Below are positions 30,761 to 40,948 of a stretch of 64,000 nucleotides of DNA, piece by piece. The stretch is taken from positions 1 through 64,000 of the forward strand of contig NZ_JABURY010000010.1 in NCBI RefSeq assembly GCF_014489845.1, read 5' to 3'. Below the pieces are notes generated by a model. That model worked only from the letters and a program-made list of their open reading frames with translations, was not told the DNA's origin and searched no databases. Within the stretch, counting starts at the first letter, position 1. Each line of letters opens with the position of its first letter. Both the position numbers and the translations under genes were made by a program. This DNA comes from Frischella japonica (GTDB taxonomy: Bacteria > Pseudomonadota > Gammaproteobacteria > Enterobacterales > Orbaceae).

Positions 30761-31984
30761 TTATTTAAGTTTCTTGGCATTTTTATGAATACCATTTTTC
30801 TTTACTGAAGTCGGTTTAATATTAGGATTGACGGCAAATCCTTCAGTAGTTAATTTTGGAATATTAACTTGGATCAATTTTTCAATTGATTTTAATTGTG
30901 GCAGTTCATCAACACAGACCAGCGAAATAGCTTGACCACTATTTTGAGCTCGTCCAGTACGACCGATACGATGTACATAATCTTCGGCAATCTGTGGTAG
31001 ATCATAATTCACGACATAAGGCAAGTGTTCAATATCAAGTCCTCTCGCAGCAATATCAGTAGCAACGAGAGCTGTAATTTTCCCATGTTTAAAATCGGCT
31101 AGTGCTTTCGTTCGAGCGCCTTGACTTTTATTGCCGTGAATTGCCGAAGCTTTAATACCATCTTTATTAAGCTGATCAGCTAAATGATTTGCACCGTATT
31201 TGGTACGCGTGAAAATAAGAACTTGTGACCATTGTTGTCTACCTATTAAATAGGATAATAGTTCACGTTTACGGCTTTTATCAACATGGTGTACATACTG
31301 GGTGATTTGCTTAGAAGTACTATTAGTCGTAGCTACAGCTAAGGTTTCTGGAGAATTTAAAAGCGTGTGTGCCAGTTGCGTTACAGCATTAGAAAACGTA
31401 GCTGAAAACATTAAATTTTGGCGTTTTTTGGGTAATTTAGTAATCACTCGGCGAATATCGTGAATAAATCCCATATCTAACATGCGATCAGCTTCATCAA
31501 GCACCAGAACTTTTACTGTTTTTAGGTCGACAGCATTTTTTTGGACTAAATCTAATAATCGTCCTGGCGTTGCCACTAGGATATCAACACCGCCACGCAA
31601 TTTCATCATTTGTGGATTAATACTTACACCACCAAAGACAACTAAAGAGCGAATTGGTAAAAAACGACTATAATCACGAATATTATCACCTATTTGTGCA
31701 GCCAGTTCACGAGTTGGCGCTAAAATTAAAGCATATATTGGTCGCCTACCTTTTTTCGGTTCTATCACATCATTTTTAAGGTTAGATTTAACAAGCCACT
31801 TCTGTAATATAGGTAAGACAAAACTAGCCGTTTTACCGGTACCGGTTTGTGCACTGCCCATAATATCTTTACCGGCTAGAATTTTTGGGATTGCTTGTTG
31901 TTGAATTTCGGTGGGTTGGGAAAATCGTAGGGCATTAACAGCTTCCACTATCTTGGTGTCCAAACCAAGTGAATTAAATGACAT
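30761..31984 (-). CDS. rhlE: DEAD-box RNA helicase RhlE
   Basis: This 407-aa ATP-dependent RNA helicase is tied to ribosome assembly and RNA decay. It has the Q motif with [10 protein letters not shown], motif I AQTGTGKT, motif II DEAD ([19 protein letters not shown]), SAT, and motif [11 protein letters not shown]. The match to E. coli RhlE is close across the core, but the C-terminal basic tail is short (about 30 residues against about 80 in E. coli), which may weaken non-specific RNA binding. Confidence 0.95.
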   Translation of the reverse strand: MSFNSLGLDTKIVEAVNALRFSQPTEIQQQAIPKILAGKDIMGSAQTGTGKTASFVLPILQKWLVKSNLKNDVIEPKKGRRPIYALILAPTRELAAQIGDNIRDYSRFLPIRSLVVFGGVSINPQMMKLRGGVDILVATPGRLLDLVQKNAVDLKTVKVLVLDEADRMLDMGFIHDIRRVITKLPKKRQNLMFSATFSNAVTQLAHTLLNSPETLAVATTNSTSKQITQYVHHVDKSRKRELLSYLIGRQQWSQVLIFTRTKYGANHLADQLNKDGIKASAIHGNKSQGARTKALADFKHGKITALVATDIAARGLDIEHLPYVVNYDLPQIAEDYVHRIGRTGRAQNSGQAISLVCVDELPQLKSIEKLIQVNIPKLTTEGFAVNPNIKPTSVKKNGIHKNAKKLK

Positions 31985-32217
31985 AAAGATCCTTGATAAA
32001 TTATAACGCTAATAACAATTTGTCATTATAGCTTAAATGATCATATTTTATTAGGTGTTATTCAGAGCTTATAGAAATTAACATTTATTAAAACTAATCA
32101 TCGTTAGTCTTATTTTAAGCGGTTTTTTATCTATTTGGTGGAAAAAACGTGCATTTTATTATTGCACGTTAAATCTTTTTTCATTAATGCGGAATACATT
32201 ATAACCAATTTTTGTCG

Positions 32218-33141
32218 TTATTTTGGTAGATGCGTAATATAATTTTTTATGATATTAATACTGTTGTCGAACAGTTTTTGTTCCTGACTATTGAAATCAA
32301 GTGTAATAATTTTTTTTATCCCATGTTGATCTAGTATTGCCGGTACACCGATTGCCACATCATGATAACCATATTCACCATCAAGGATACAAGATAAAGC
32401 AAGCGCTCGGTGACTATTGGTCATGATATGTTGGCAAATTTCAGCAATCGTACTGCCAATACCATATTCGGTACAATGTTTACAGTTAACAATTTCAAAC
32501 CCCATTTTACGTGCTTTATCGCCAATTAATTCAAAATTGAGTTGTGTTTTATTCAGTTGATTAAGTTGAATACCATAAAGTGAGGAATGAGACCAAACCG
32601 GAAATTGAGAATCGCCATGTTCACCGACAATAAACGCGTCAATGCTTTGTGGGCCGATATCCATTGATTCTCCTAGTAAACGGCGTAATCGTACAGTATC
32701 TAGCCATACCCCTGTACCTAAAATGCGATGTTTAGGTAACCCAGATAATTTCCAAACATAGTATGTAATCGCATCACATGGATTAGTCGCAATAAGAAAA
32801 ATGCCTTTAAAACCATTTTTCATCATTCCGGGAACTATATTGGCAACAATCTTAGATGTGCCAATAAGCTCTTCGGCACGACTTTTTTGAGCGAGACCAG
32901 AAGTAACACATATAATAGCAATATCAATATCAGCACAATCATTGGCTTCGCGAAGCGAAATTTTCACCATATTTTGTCGATATGCGGCTGCATCTAATAA
33001 GTCTTGTTGATGCCCATATACCAATTCTTTATTAAGATCTACGAGTGCTATTTCTTCACAAAAACCACGATTAACCAATGTATAAGCGGTGGTGGAACCA
33101 ACATTGCCAACGCCAATAATCATAATTTTACGTAATTTCAT
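32218..33141 (-). CDS. L-lactate / L-2-hydroxyacid dehydrogenase
   Basis: This 307-aa NAD-dependent enzyme belongs to the lactate/malate dehydrogenase superfamily. It has an N-terminal Rossmann motif IGVGNVGSTTA, then the catalytic histidine in VGEHGDSQ and the substrate-binding arginine in LDTVRLRRLL. The specificity loop has glutamine (GLAQKSR) where malate dehydrogenases have arginine, so a 2-oxoacid such as pyruvate is favoured. It also resembles L-2-hydroxyisocaproate dehydrogenases, so larger side chains are possible. ATG 33141 is preferred over 33153 because GGGAG is 5 bases upstream. This class is commoner in Firmicutes than in Gammaproteobacteria, so lateral transfer is possible. Confidence 0.85.
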   Translation of the reverse strand: MKLRKIMIIGVGNVGSTTAYTLVNRGFCEEIALVDLNKELVYGHQQDLLDAAAYRQNMVKISLREANDCADIDIAIICVTSGLAQKSRAEELIGTSKIVANIVPGMMKNGFKGIFLIATNPCDAITYYVWKLSGLPKHRILGTGVWLDTVRLRRLLGESMDIGPQSIDAFIVGEHGDSQFPVWSHSSLYGIQLNQLNKTQLNFELIGDKARKMGFEIVNCKHCTEYGIGSTIAEICQHIMTNSHRALALSCILDGEYGYHDVAIGVPAILDQHGIKKIITLDFNSQEQKLFDNSINIIKNYITHLPK

Positions 33142-33454
33142 TTCATCTCCCATATCTATTTGAAATATAATGATATTATATTAATGCTATTTTTTTATTT
33201 AAGGTAGAACAATTTTTTTGGGCACTTTGTGATTAATTTTCTTATTACTTGAGTTATAAAAAGGGCTGAATAATGAGAAAAAATTAAGTGTTTCGCTTTT
33301 AGTTAATTTATTTTTAAATGGATAGATTTATTGGATCGAGCTGCAAAATGCTAGTATTAGCTGACTGTGACATGCGCCAGATAACATAACTTGACAAACT
33401 ATATTAACCGGTTTTTTGTTGTTCAACGGTAGTTTATTTAAGTCTGATAAATAA
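33142..33454. other. Spacer between the dehydrogenase and pntB terminator
   Basis: No gene is seen. A TATAAT (33175-33180 on the minus strand) about 35 bases upstream of the dehydrogenase start is its likely -10. The matching -35 is poor. Confidence 0.4.
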
Positions 33455-33478
33455 AAAACTCGCCATTTGGCGAGTTTT
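33455..33478 (-). terminator. pntAB terminator
   Basis: AAAACTCGCCA / TGGCGAGTTTT is a near-continuous palindrome with T's on both strands, 20 bases after the pntB stop. Confidence 0.85.
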
Positions 33479-33498
33479 ACGTATTTTAACAGTGATAC

Positions 33499-34923
33499 TT
33501 AGATGTCTTGTAATACTTTCTCAACACTTGCCTTAGCATCGCCAAATAACATGTAACTATTTTCTTTAAAAAATAATGGGTTTTGCACGCCGGCATAACC
33601 AGTATTCATGGAACGTTTAGATATAATTACTGTTTTCGCTTTCCAAACTTCAAGTACTGGCATTCCAGCAATCGGACTGCTAGGATCTTCAGAGGCTGCT
33701 GGGTTAACGGTATCATTAGCACCAATAACCCAAACGACGTCGGTATCAGGGAAATCGTCATTGATTTCATCCATTTCTAAAACGATATCATAAGGTACTT
33801 TAGCTTCAGCGAGTAATACATTCATATGACCAGGTAACCGACCAGCTACAGGGTGAATACCAAATCGAACTTCAATCCCCATGCCACGTAATTTTTCAGT
33901 AATACTACTTACAGCACTCTGTGCTTGTGCAACAGCCATTCCATATCCAGGAACAATGATAACTGAACGCGCTTCTTTTAGCGCTTGAGCAACATCAATC
34001 GGTTGCATTTCACGATATTCGCCCATTTCTTCTTCAGTGCTTGCTGCTTTACCATCAGATCCAAAACCACCCGCTATGACGCTGATAAATGAACGATTCA
34101 TTGCTTTACACATAATGTAAGAGAGAATTGCTCCTGATGAACCGACTAATGCACCTGTAACAATTAATAAATCATTATCAAGCATAAAGCCGGCTGCAGC
34201 AGCGGCCCAACCTGAATATGAATTTAGCATTGAAATCACGACAGGCATATCAGCGCCACCGATTGAAGCAACTAAATGAACACCAAAAGCTAAAGCGATT
34301 AATGTCATAATGATTAAACAAAACGATGCAAAGGCTGTATTATCATGAAAATTTAGGAACATAGTCATTAAAAGAACTGAGAACAGTATTGCACCTAAAT
34401 TTAAATAATGCTTATAAGGTAATGACAACGGTTTAGAACTGATGCGACCATTAAGTTTGCCGAAAGCGATAATTGAGCCAGAAAATGTTACTGCACCAAT
34501 AAATACACCAACAAAAATTTCTATTAAATGAACCATGAGCTCATTATTAGTATTAGTCTCAACTAGATTTTTTAATAGTTCATGCGATGAAAATTGTTCA
34601 CTGTCAAGGTAACTGTTAAAACCGACTAATACCGCAGCCATACCAACAAAACTATGAAGTAATGCAACGAGTTCTGGCATTTGAGTCATTTCCACTTTTT
34701 TGGCTAAAATGATGCCAATTGCACCGCCGATTATTATGGCTATGATTACCCATCCGATACCACTATTTAAACTTCCTATCGTCGCAATTAAGGCAATGCT
34801 CATACCGATTATGCCGTAAATATTGCCAGATCTAGCTGTTTCTTGTTTAGATAAGCCACTTAAACTAAAAATAAATAGTAGTGCTGCAATAACGTAAGCG
34901 GCTTGAATAATTCCTGAATTCAT
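33499..34923 (-). CDS. pntB: NAD(P) transhydrogenase subunit beta
   Basis: This 474-aa subunit has an N-terminal block of about nine membrane helices (proton channel) and a C-terminal NADP(H)-binding domain with [14 protein letters not shown] and [22 protein letters not shown]. With PntA it couples proton entry to NADP+ reduction by NADH, supplying NADPH. It lies 2 bases after pntA. Full length relative to E. coli (462 aa). Confidence 0.97.
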   Translation of the reverse strand: MNSGIIQAAYVIAALLFIFSLSGLSKQETARSGNIYGIIGMSIALIATIGSLNSGIGWVIIAIIIGGAIGIILAKKVEMTQMPELVALLHSFVGMAAVLVGFNSYLDSEQFSSHELLKNLVETNTNNELMVHLIEIFVGVFIGAVTFSGSIIAFGKLNGRISSKPLSLPYKHYLNLGAILFSVLLMTMFLNFHDNTAFASFCLIIMTLIALAFGVHLVASIGGADMPVVISMLNSYSGWAAAAAGFMLDNDLLIVTGALVGSSGAILSYIMCKAMNRSFISVIAGGFGSDGKAASTEEEMGEYREMQPIDVAQALKEARSVIIVPGYGMAVAQAQSAVSSITEKLRGMGIEVRFGIHPVAGRLPGHMNVLLAEAKVPYDIVLEMDEINDDFPDTDVVWVIGANDTVNPAASEDPSSPIAGMPVLEVWKAKTVIISKRSMNTGYAGVQNPLFFKENSYMLFGDAKASVEKVLQDI

Positions 34924-34925
34924 GT

Positions 34926-36482
34926 TTATTCTCCTTTAGCTTTGCTATTGTTACCGCCACGTTGAAACATTTTTAGCATACGGTGGGTGACAAAAAATCC
35001 GCCAAAAATATTGATACTAGCAATCAAGATGGCAATTGTAGCAAGGAAAATGATAAACCCATTACTAGCTGTGACTTGTAATATTGCACCGACCATAATA
35101 ATACCTGAGATGGCATTAGTTACTGACATTAATGGAGTATGTAGTGAATGTGTCACATTCCATACTACGTAATAGCCAACAACACACGATAAAGCAAATA
35201 CGGTGAAATGCGATAAGAAACTTTTCGGTACTGCTGAAGCAATCCAAAAGAATAACAATATCGCAAATGCTAAAATACTAAAACGTAATGCAGGCGACAT
35301 AGGTTTCGCTTCAGGCTTGACAACCGGTTTAGCCGCTGGTTTTTGCGGTTGCGCTGATACCTGAATCGGCGGTGCCGGCCAAGTAATTTCTTGGTCTTTC
35401 ACTACAGTAACACCACGAATGACGACATCTTCAAAGTTAATATCGATCTCACCGTTTTTTTCTTTGGCAAGTAATTTCAATAAATTAACAATGTTTGTAC
35501 CGTATAATTGTGACGCTTGTGCCGGCATGCGGTTAGCCAAATCAGTGTAACCGATAATTTTGACTTTATTTTCGGTTTCATAAACTTCGCCTGGGTGAGT
35601 TAGCTCGCAGTTACCACCGGTTAAAGCAGCTAAATCAACAATAACACTTCCTGGCTTCATTGATGCAACCATTTCTTTAGAGATCAATTTTGGCGCTGGT
35701 TTTCCAGGAATTAAAGCGGTTGTAATAATAATATCTACATCTTTCGCTTGAGCAGCAAAAAGCGCCATTTCTGCTTCAATAAATGCCGCTGACATTTGTT
35801 TGGCATAGCCATCGCCACTGCCAGCTTCTTCTTGGAAATCAAGTTCTAAAAATTCCGCACCCATACTTTGGATTTGTTCGGCTACTTCAGGACGAGTATC
35901 AAATGCGCGGACAATGGCACCAAGACTAACTGCGGCTCCAATTGCAGCCAGACCAGCAACACCGGCTCCAATGACTAATATTTTAGCTGGTGGAACTTTA
36001 CCTGCAGCCGTGACTTGGCCAGTGAAAAAACGACCAAATTGATTAGCTGCTTCGATGACAGCACGATATCCAGAAATATTGGACATAGAACTTAATGCAT
36101 CAAGTGATTGGGCGCGTGAAATCCGTGGTACACAATCCATCGCCATAACCGTAATATTTTTCGCGGCTAGTTTTTCTAGGAGTTCTTTATGTTGTGCGGG
36201 ATAGATATAGCTGATTAACGTTGCTCCTTCTTTAATAAGGGCAATTTCCTCATCAGTAGGCGCATGTAATTTAAGTATTAAGTCATTTTGCCAAATATCA
36301 TGCGTAGTTTGGATCGAAGCTCCAGCATCAATAAAGGCTTCATCTGCAAAGTTAGCGATTTGACCAGCACCTTGTTCTACCGAAACGGTAAAGCCAAGTT
36401 TTAGCAATTGACCTACAGTTTGAGGTGTAGCTGCTAATCGACCTTCGTTCGGTAACCGCTCTTTGGGGATACCTATATGCAT
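34926..36482 (-). CDS. pntA: NAD(P) transhydrogenase subunit alpha
   Basis: This 518-aa subunit has an N-terminal NAD(H)-binding domain related to alanine dehydrogenase ([18 protein letters not shown] at the start, [15 protein letters not shown] near residue 170, RAFDTRPEV), then a proline-rich linker (about 370-395) and four C-terminal membrane helices. First gene of the pntAB operon. AAGGAC lies upstream of the ATG. Confidence 0.97.
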   Translation of the reverse strand: MHIGIPKERLPNEGRLAATPQTVGQLLKLGFTVSVEQGAGQIANFADEAFIDAGASIQTTHDIWQNDLILKLHAPTDEEIALIKEGATLISYIYPAQHKELLEKLAAKNITVMAMDCVPRISRAQSLDALSSMSNISGYRAVIEAANQFGRFFTGQVTAAGKVPPAKILVIGAGVAGLAAIGAAVSLGAIVRAFDTRPEVAEQIQSMGAEFLELDFQEEAGSGDGYAKQMSAAFIEAEMALFAAQAKDVDIIITTALIPGKPAPKLISKEMVASMKPGSVIVDLAALTGGNCELTHPGEVYETENKVKIIGYTDLANRMPAQASQLYGTNIVNLLKLLAKEKNGEIDINFEDVVIRGVTVVKDQEITWPAPPIQVSAQPQKPAAKPVVKPEAKPMSPALRFSILAFAILLFFWIASAVPKSFLSHFTVFALSCVVGYYVVWNVTHSLHTPLMSVTNAISGIIMVGAILQVTASNGFIIFLATIAILIASINIFGGFFVTHRMLKMFQRGGNNSKAKGE

Positions 36483-36916
36483 TGTATAGTCCTTATGGTT
36501 ATGTGAAGTTAGTAATGTTTATTAAGGGAATATAACATTACGATGTTCAGTAAAAAGATTTTGCCGATAAATTTAACACGTTAGTCAATTAAAATCTATT
36601 TATCAGTCTGAGTAAAATCCTAATTATGAATCAGATTGATTAATTTACAAACATTTATAAATAACAATTATTTCTCAACCTGAGACATAATTTTAAATTG
36701 TGAATTGTTATTTAATGGCCTGATTATAAAAATAAATTATTAAATTTTTATAGTGTTTGTTATTAATCTAGAAGAGTTAAAAAGTCGTTTTAATATGTTA
36801 TAAATAGCAAAAAATTAAGTTATAAATTATCTTTAATTAAAGATGAGTTAATTCGTGAAAACATCTATAATCCGTCGTAAATAATGTACATCTAATTAAT
36901 TATTATTGGAGTAAGC
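36483..36916. other. Divergent spacer pntA / ybgI
   Basis: 434 AT-rich bases with no coding frame. A TATAAT at 36866-36871 could be the -10 of ybgI, with a weak -35. Confidence 0.4.
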
Positions 36917-37666
36917 ATGCTTAATTATACTTTAGAACAGAATCTTAATGATTTTTTACAAACTTCTATCTATCGAGATTTTGCTCCAAATGGATTACAA
37001 GTAGAAGGTCGAGCCCAAATTAAAAAGATAGTGACAGGGGTAACGGCTTGTCAACGTTTATTGGATGCTGCTGTTGAACTAGATGCTGATGCGGTTTTAG
37101 TGCATCATGGTTTTTTTTGGAAAAATGAACCCGTTACAATTACCGGAATGAAATATCGTCGTCTTAGGACATTATTACAACATAATATTAATTTATTTGG
37201 TTACCATCTTCCTTTAGATGGTCATCCTTTACTTGGTAATAATGTTTTACTTGGTCATTTATTAGGTATTGATATAGAAGAACGAATATCAATTACTGAT
37301 TTATTATTTAAAGGTCAGTTGCTCAAACCACAAACTGCTTTAGCGTTTAAAGATACCATTGCAAGCAAATTAGAACATTCAGTATTGCATTGCGGTGATA
37401 ATGCCCCAGAAATTATAAACCGGGTTGCTTGGTGTTGTGGTGGCGGACAAGATTTTATTGAACAGGCTGCTTTGCAAGGTTGTGATGCTTTTATTACAGG
37501 TGAGGTTTCTGAACGAACAATTCATATTGCTCGTGAATATGGGATTAATTTTTATGCTGCAGGCCATCATGCAACAGAACGTTACGGGATTAAAGCATTA
37601 GGTCAATGGTTGGCGGAGGAATATGGATTTGAATCTACATTTATTGATATTGATAACCCAGCATAA
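36917..37666 (+). CDS. ybgI: NIF3/YbgI family metal-binding protein
   Basis: This 249-aa protein matches E. coli YbgI (247 aa, Nif3-like dinuclear-metal hexamer). Likely metal ligands lie in VHHGFFWKNE, YHLPLDGHP and AAGHHATERYG. Historic names include GTP cyclohydrolase I type 2, but the physiological reaction is unsettled; a role in DNA repair or iron-sulfur-linked metabolism has been suggested. GGAG precedes the ATG. It stands alone, 210 bases before dapA. Confidence 0.92.
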   Translation: MLNYTLEQNLNDFLQTSIYRDFAPNGLQVEGRAQIKKIVTGVTACQRLLDAAVELDADAVLVHHGFFWKNEPVTITGMKYRRLRTLLQHNINLFGYHLPLDGHPLLGNNVLLGHLLGIDIEERISITDLLFKGQLLKPQTALAFKDTIASKLEHSVLHCGDNAPEIINRVAWCCGGGQDFIEQAALQGCDAFITGEVSERTIHIAREYGINFYAAGHHATERYGIKALGQWLAEEYGFESTFIDIDNPA

Positions 37667-37876
37667 ATAATTAACCGTATATCATATTTAAAAGTAAATA
37701 AGGTAGAAATTTTGGACAGTCAAATAATAAATAAAAATAATATGATTTATAAAATTGTTACAATTAATTATTTCCTATATAAAGCACGGCGGTTAAGTTG
37801 AATTTCGTTGGAAAATGCCCCATACTGTGGCAAAAATTTTCCTATCATCAAATATAATTACAATCGAGGTTATGTT

Positions 37877-38755
37877 ATGTTTACAGGCAGTATTGTAGCG
37901 CTAGTTACGCCAATGGATGTTAAAGGCAATGTAGACAAAGTAAGCCTAAATAAATTAGTTGAATACCATATACAAAATGGCACCTCCGCAATTGTTTCAG
38001 TCGGAACCACCGGCGAATCTGCGACTTTAGATCATAAAGAACATATTGATGTGATTAAACAAACCATTGAATTTGCAAATGGACGGATTAAGGTTATTGC
38101 TGGTACAGGCTCAAATGCCACGGCAGAGGCCATTTCACTGACTAGACAAGTTGAAACACTCGGGGTTGCTGGTTGCCTTACTGTTACGCCTTACTATAAT
38201 AAACCGACTCAAGAAGGTTTATACCAACATTTCAAGGCTATTGCGGAAAATACCGGATTACCGCAAATTCTTTATAATGTTCCAGGTCGTACAGGTTGTG
38301 ATCTAAAACCCGAGACAGTGGCAAGATTAGCTAAAATAAATAATATTGTCGCGTTGAAGGATGCAACTGGCGATTTAAGTCGTGTATATACGACACGTAA
38401 ATTAGTTGGCGAAGACTTTAAATTACTTAGTGGTGATGATAATACCTTTGTGGACTTTATGTTGTTGGGGGGAGACGGTGTTATCTCAGTGACGGCCAAT
38501 ATCGCAGCTAAAGAAATTGCCAATATTTGCCAGCTAGTGAAAAAAGGGCATGTTCAAGAAGCTAGAGAAATTAATGAAAATTTAGTGAAACTACATTCCA
38601 CATTATTTATTGAATCTAATCCTATTCCCATTAAATGGGCTTGTGAAAAATTAGGACTTATTCAAAATGCCACGATGCGTTTACCTTTAACACCACTAAG
38701 TAATAATGCTATACCAGAGCTTGAAAAAGCGTTAAAATTAGCCAAATTAGTTTAA
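37877..38755 (+). CDS. dapA: 4-hydroxy-tetrahydrodipicolinate synthase
   Basis: This 292-aa enzyme condenses pyruvate with aspartate semialdehyde, the first committed step to lysine and diaminopimelate. The Schiff-base lysine is K161 (VALKDATGD). Y133 lies in LYNVPGRTG, with GTTGESATL at 43-51. ATG 37877 with GAGGT upstream gives exactly the E. coli length. An upstream in-frame extension to 37808 is not supported. It is followed by bamC and purC, the enterobacterial order. Confidence 0.98.
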   Translation: MFTGSIVALVTPMDVKGNVDKVSLNKLVEYHIQNGTSAIVSVGTTGESATLDHKEHIDVIKQTIEFANGRIKVIAGTGSNATAEAISLTRQVETLGVAGCLTVTPYYNKPTQEGLYQHFKAIAENTGLPQILYNVPGRTGCDLKPETVARLAKINNIVALKDATGDLSRVYTTRKLVGEDFKLLSGDDNTFVDFMLLGGDGVISVTANIAAKEIANICQLVKKGHVQEAREINENLVKLHSTLFIESNPIPIKWACEKLGLIQNATMRLPLTPLSNNAIPELEKALKLAKLV

Positions 38756-38783
38756 AATCATTTTGGAATTAAAGTTGAAAAAT

Positions 38784-39425
38784 ATGTTTAAACAATCATT
38801 AGTATTATCAGCAATCTTATCCTTATTAATTGTTGGTTGTAGTTCCGATGATCGATTTCAACGTGAAGTTGATGGAAATGAAGATTATCTGAGTACCCCT
38901 GAAATAAGGCCTTTAATTGTTCCAAATGGAATGAAAGTTCCTCAGCCAATCCCTGATTTTTTTATTAATAAGTCCGCTTCAGAAGGTATGGTTGGTCACA
39001 ACGTTGATATACGTCCACCTGTTTTGCCATTAGCTATTGTGCCAGATAGTTCTGCGACTTACCAAACAGGTGAGGTTTTAGTTGATTTGCCTGAATATGT
39101 TGGCTTTTGGGCTCAGATTCCGGCAATGTTGACTCATCATAATATTGCGATTGAACAGAATGATAATCAAACTATTAAAACAGGCTCACGGTTTATAACA
39201 CAGGGTGATAAAACTGGATCGATTGAAGCAAGGTATTTATTACAACGTCATGTTACTTTTGGTAGAGAATATATCAAGATTCAACTCATTTCATTAAAGC
39301 AAAACGGGCAGGATATTTCTGCTGATGTTTTAGAAAGTCAACGTTACACCGTTGATTTTTATAACATGTTAGTAAATGATTTACCATCTTCTACTATGAC
39401 TTCTAAAACAGAAGCAGAAAATTAA
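38784..39425 (+). CDS. bamC: Outer-membrane assembly lipoprotein BamC, truncated form
   Basis: This 213-aa lipoprotein belongs to the BAM beta-barrel assembly machine. It has a signal peptide with lipobox IVGC (C19). The lasso segment follows (residues about 20-75, with DRFQREVDGNEDYL and DIRPPVLPLAIV), then one helix-grip domain. E. coli BamC is about 344 aa with two helix-grip domains; here the chain stops after the first, at a normal TAA followed by a hairpin, with no second-domain coding seen before purC. The position between dapA and purC confirms identity. TTG 38763 would add 7 residues but lacks a clear ribosome site. Confidence 0.9.
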   Translation: MFKQSLVLSAILSLLIVGCSSDDRFQREVDGNEDYLSTPEIRPLIVPNGMKVPQPIPDFFINKSASEGMVGHNVDIRPPVLPLAIVPDSSATYQTGEVLVDLPEYVGFWAQIPAMLTHHNIAIEQNDNQTIKTGSRFITQGDKTGSIEARYLLQRHVTFGREYIKIQLISLKQNGQDISADVLESQRYTVDFYNMLVNDLPSSTMTSKTEAEN

Positions 39426-39427
39426 AA

Positions 39428-39449
39428 TAAGGAGCAGCAATGCTCCTTA
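39428..39449 (+). terminator. Hairpin after bamC
   Basis: TAAGGAGCA-gcaa-TGCTCCTTA, directly after the stop, followed by ATTATAT. A 9-bp stem with a weak T tract. It may separate dapA-bamC from purC. Confidence 0.6.
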
Positions 39450-39594
39450 ATTATATCTAGAGCAGTTTGCTTATTTTGGCTTTAACTCCGGGCATTTTAA
39501 TAAATTACTTTGAAATGCAGGACATAATTAATAAATAACAAAATGTTTTGTTAATGACACGATTCTTTTAATCGATTAAATACTGGATTTGAAA

Positions 39595-40305
39595 ATGAAA
39601 AAAATAACAGAGCTTTATCGCGGAAAGGCAAAAACTGTCTATACTACTGAAAATCCTGATTTTCTGATTCTTGAATTTAGGAATGATACGTCAGCTTTTG
39701 ATGGTCAACGTATTGAACAGTTTGATCGTAAAGGAATGATCAATAATAAGTTTAATTATTTTATTATGACCCAATTAGCGCAAGCTGGCATTCCAACACA
39801 AGTTGAAAAGTTAGTTTCTGATACTGAAATTTTGGTTAAGAAATTAACGATGATTCCGGTTGAATGTGTAGTTCGTAACCGTGCTGCTGGTTCTTTAGTT
39901 AGGCGTTTAGGTGTTAAAGAGGGTGAAATTTTGAATCCACCAACCTTTGAATTATTTTTAAAAAATGACGCCTTACATGATCCAATGGTTAATGAGTATC
40001 ACTGTCGAGCTTTTGGTTGGGCGACGGAACAACAATTAAATCGAATGAAGGAACTTAGTTTCAAAATTAATACCATCTTGACTGATTTATTTGCTAAATC
40101 AGGTTTGATTCTTGTCGATTATAAATTAGAGTTTGGTTTATTTAATGGGGAAATTGTGCTTGGCGATGAATTTTCGCCGGATGGTTGTCGACTCTGGGAA
40201 AATGATACCATGAAAAAAATGGATAAAGACCGTTTTCGTCAAGGTTTAGGTGGAGTGATTGAGGCCTATGAAGAAGTTGCTCATCGTATTGGTGTGCCTC
40301 TTTAG
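39595..40305 (+). CDS. purC: SAICAR synthetase
   Basis: This 236-aa purine biosynthesis enzyme joins CAIR and aspartate with ATP. The start [16 protein letters not shown] is the ATP-binding loop of the family. [36 protein letters not shown] and RFRQGLGG follow. Same length as E. coli PurC (237 aa). ATG 39595 is preferred to TTG 39589. Confidence 0.97.
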   Translation: MKKITELYRGKAKTVYTTENPDFLILEFRNDTSAFDGQRIEQFDRKGMINNKFNYFIMTQLAQAGIPTQVEKLVSDTEILVKKLTMIPVECVVRNRAAGSLVRRLGVKEGEILNPPTFELFLKNDALHDPMVNEYHCRAFGWATEQQLNRMKELSFKINTILTDLFAKSGLILVDYKLEFGLFNGEIVLGDEFSPDGCRLWENDTMKKMDKDRFRQGLGGVIEAYEEVAHRIGVPL

Positions 40306-40340
40306 TTTTGTAATAAATTAATAAAAATCCATTCATTAAT

Positions 40341-40360
40341 AGTGCAGTAAGAACTGCACT
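40341..40360 (+). terminator. Hairpin after purC
   Basis: AGTGCAGT-aaga-ACTGCACT is a perfect 8-bp stem 36 bases after the stop, without a clear T run. Confidence 0.45.
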
Positions 40361-40483
40361 AAGTTAAAATAACCCTCATTAATTGTATATAATTATTCAC
40401 GCTTACTAAAAATAATCTAAATTATATCCGTGTGTTAATTTTATTTTTTATTGTTTAGTTCACTTTAGGTAAATCTTGCTGCG

Positions 40484-40939
40484 ATGATGACTCAATTTGA
40501 TATCACATTTTTTATTCTATTAGCATTAGCTGGTCTTTGTTATGTAACACATAATAACACTGTTACTTTTGCTGTTTTATTGTTACTCCTTTTTAAATTA
40601 ACACCTTTATCGGCTTATTTTCCAATTTTAAATCAGTATGGTTTAACAGTTGGCATAATTATGCTGACTGCTGCCATGATGGTACCTTTAGCTGATGGCT
40701 CAATTGGTATTAAAGAGATTTTAAAATCATTCGTTACTTGGCAATCCTTGTTAGCCATTGTGGTTGGAATTTTGGTGTCATGGCTTGGCTCTCGAGGAAT
40801 TACATTGATGAAACTTGATCCGACTATTGTTAATGGTCTAATTGTTGGCACATTAATCGGCGTAGCCTTTTTTAAAGGAGTACCTGTAGGGCCGTTGATC
40901 GCGGCAGGTGTACTCTCGTTGATGTTAGGAAAAGGGTAG
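40484..40939 (+). CDS. yeaL: YeaL/UPF0756 (DUF441) membrane protein
   Basis: This 151-aa inner-membrane protein has four hydrophobic segments (about residues 5-30, 45-70, 82-105, 115-148). It matches E. coli YeaL (148 aa) along its length, including SWLGSRGITLM and the C-terminal FFKGVPVGPLIAAG. Function unknown. A second ATG follows directly at 40487. It lies 9 bases before tmcA. Confidence 0.88.
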   Translation: MMTQFDITFFILLALAGLCYVTHNNTVTFAVLLLLLFKLTPLSAYFPILNQYGLTVGIIMLTAAMMVPLADGSIGIKEILKSFVTWQSLLAIVVGILVSWLGSRGITLMKLDPTIVNGLIVGTLIGVAFFKGVPVGPLIAAGVLSLMLGKG

Positions 40940-40948
40940 ATTGATATT

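Noticed and set aside
32218-33141. Calling this enzyme malate dehydrogenase
   Set aside because: The specificity loop has glutamine (GLAQKSR) rather than the arginine found in malate dehydrogenases.
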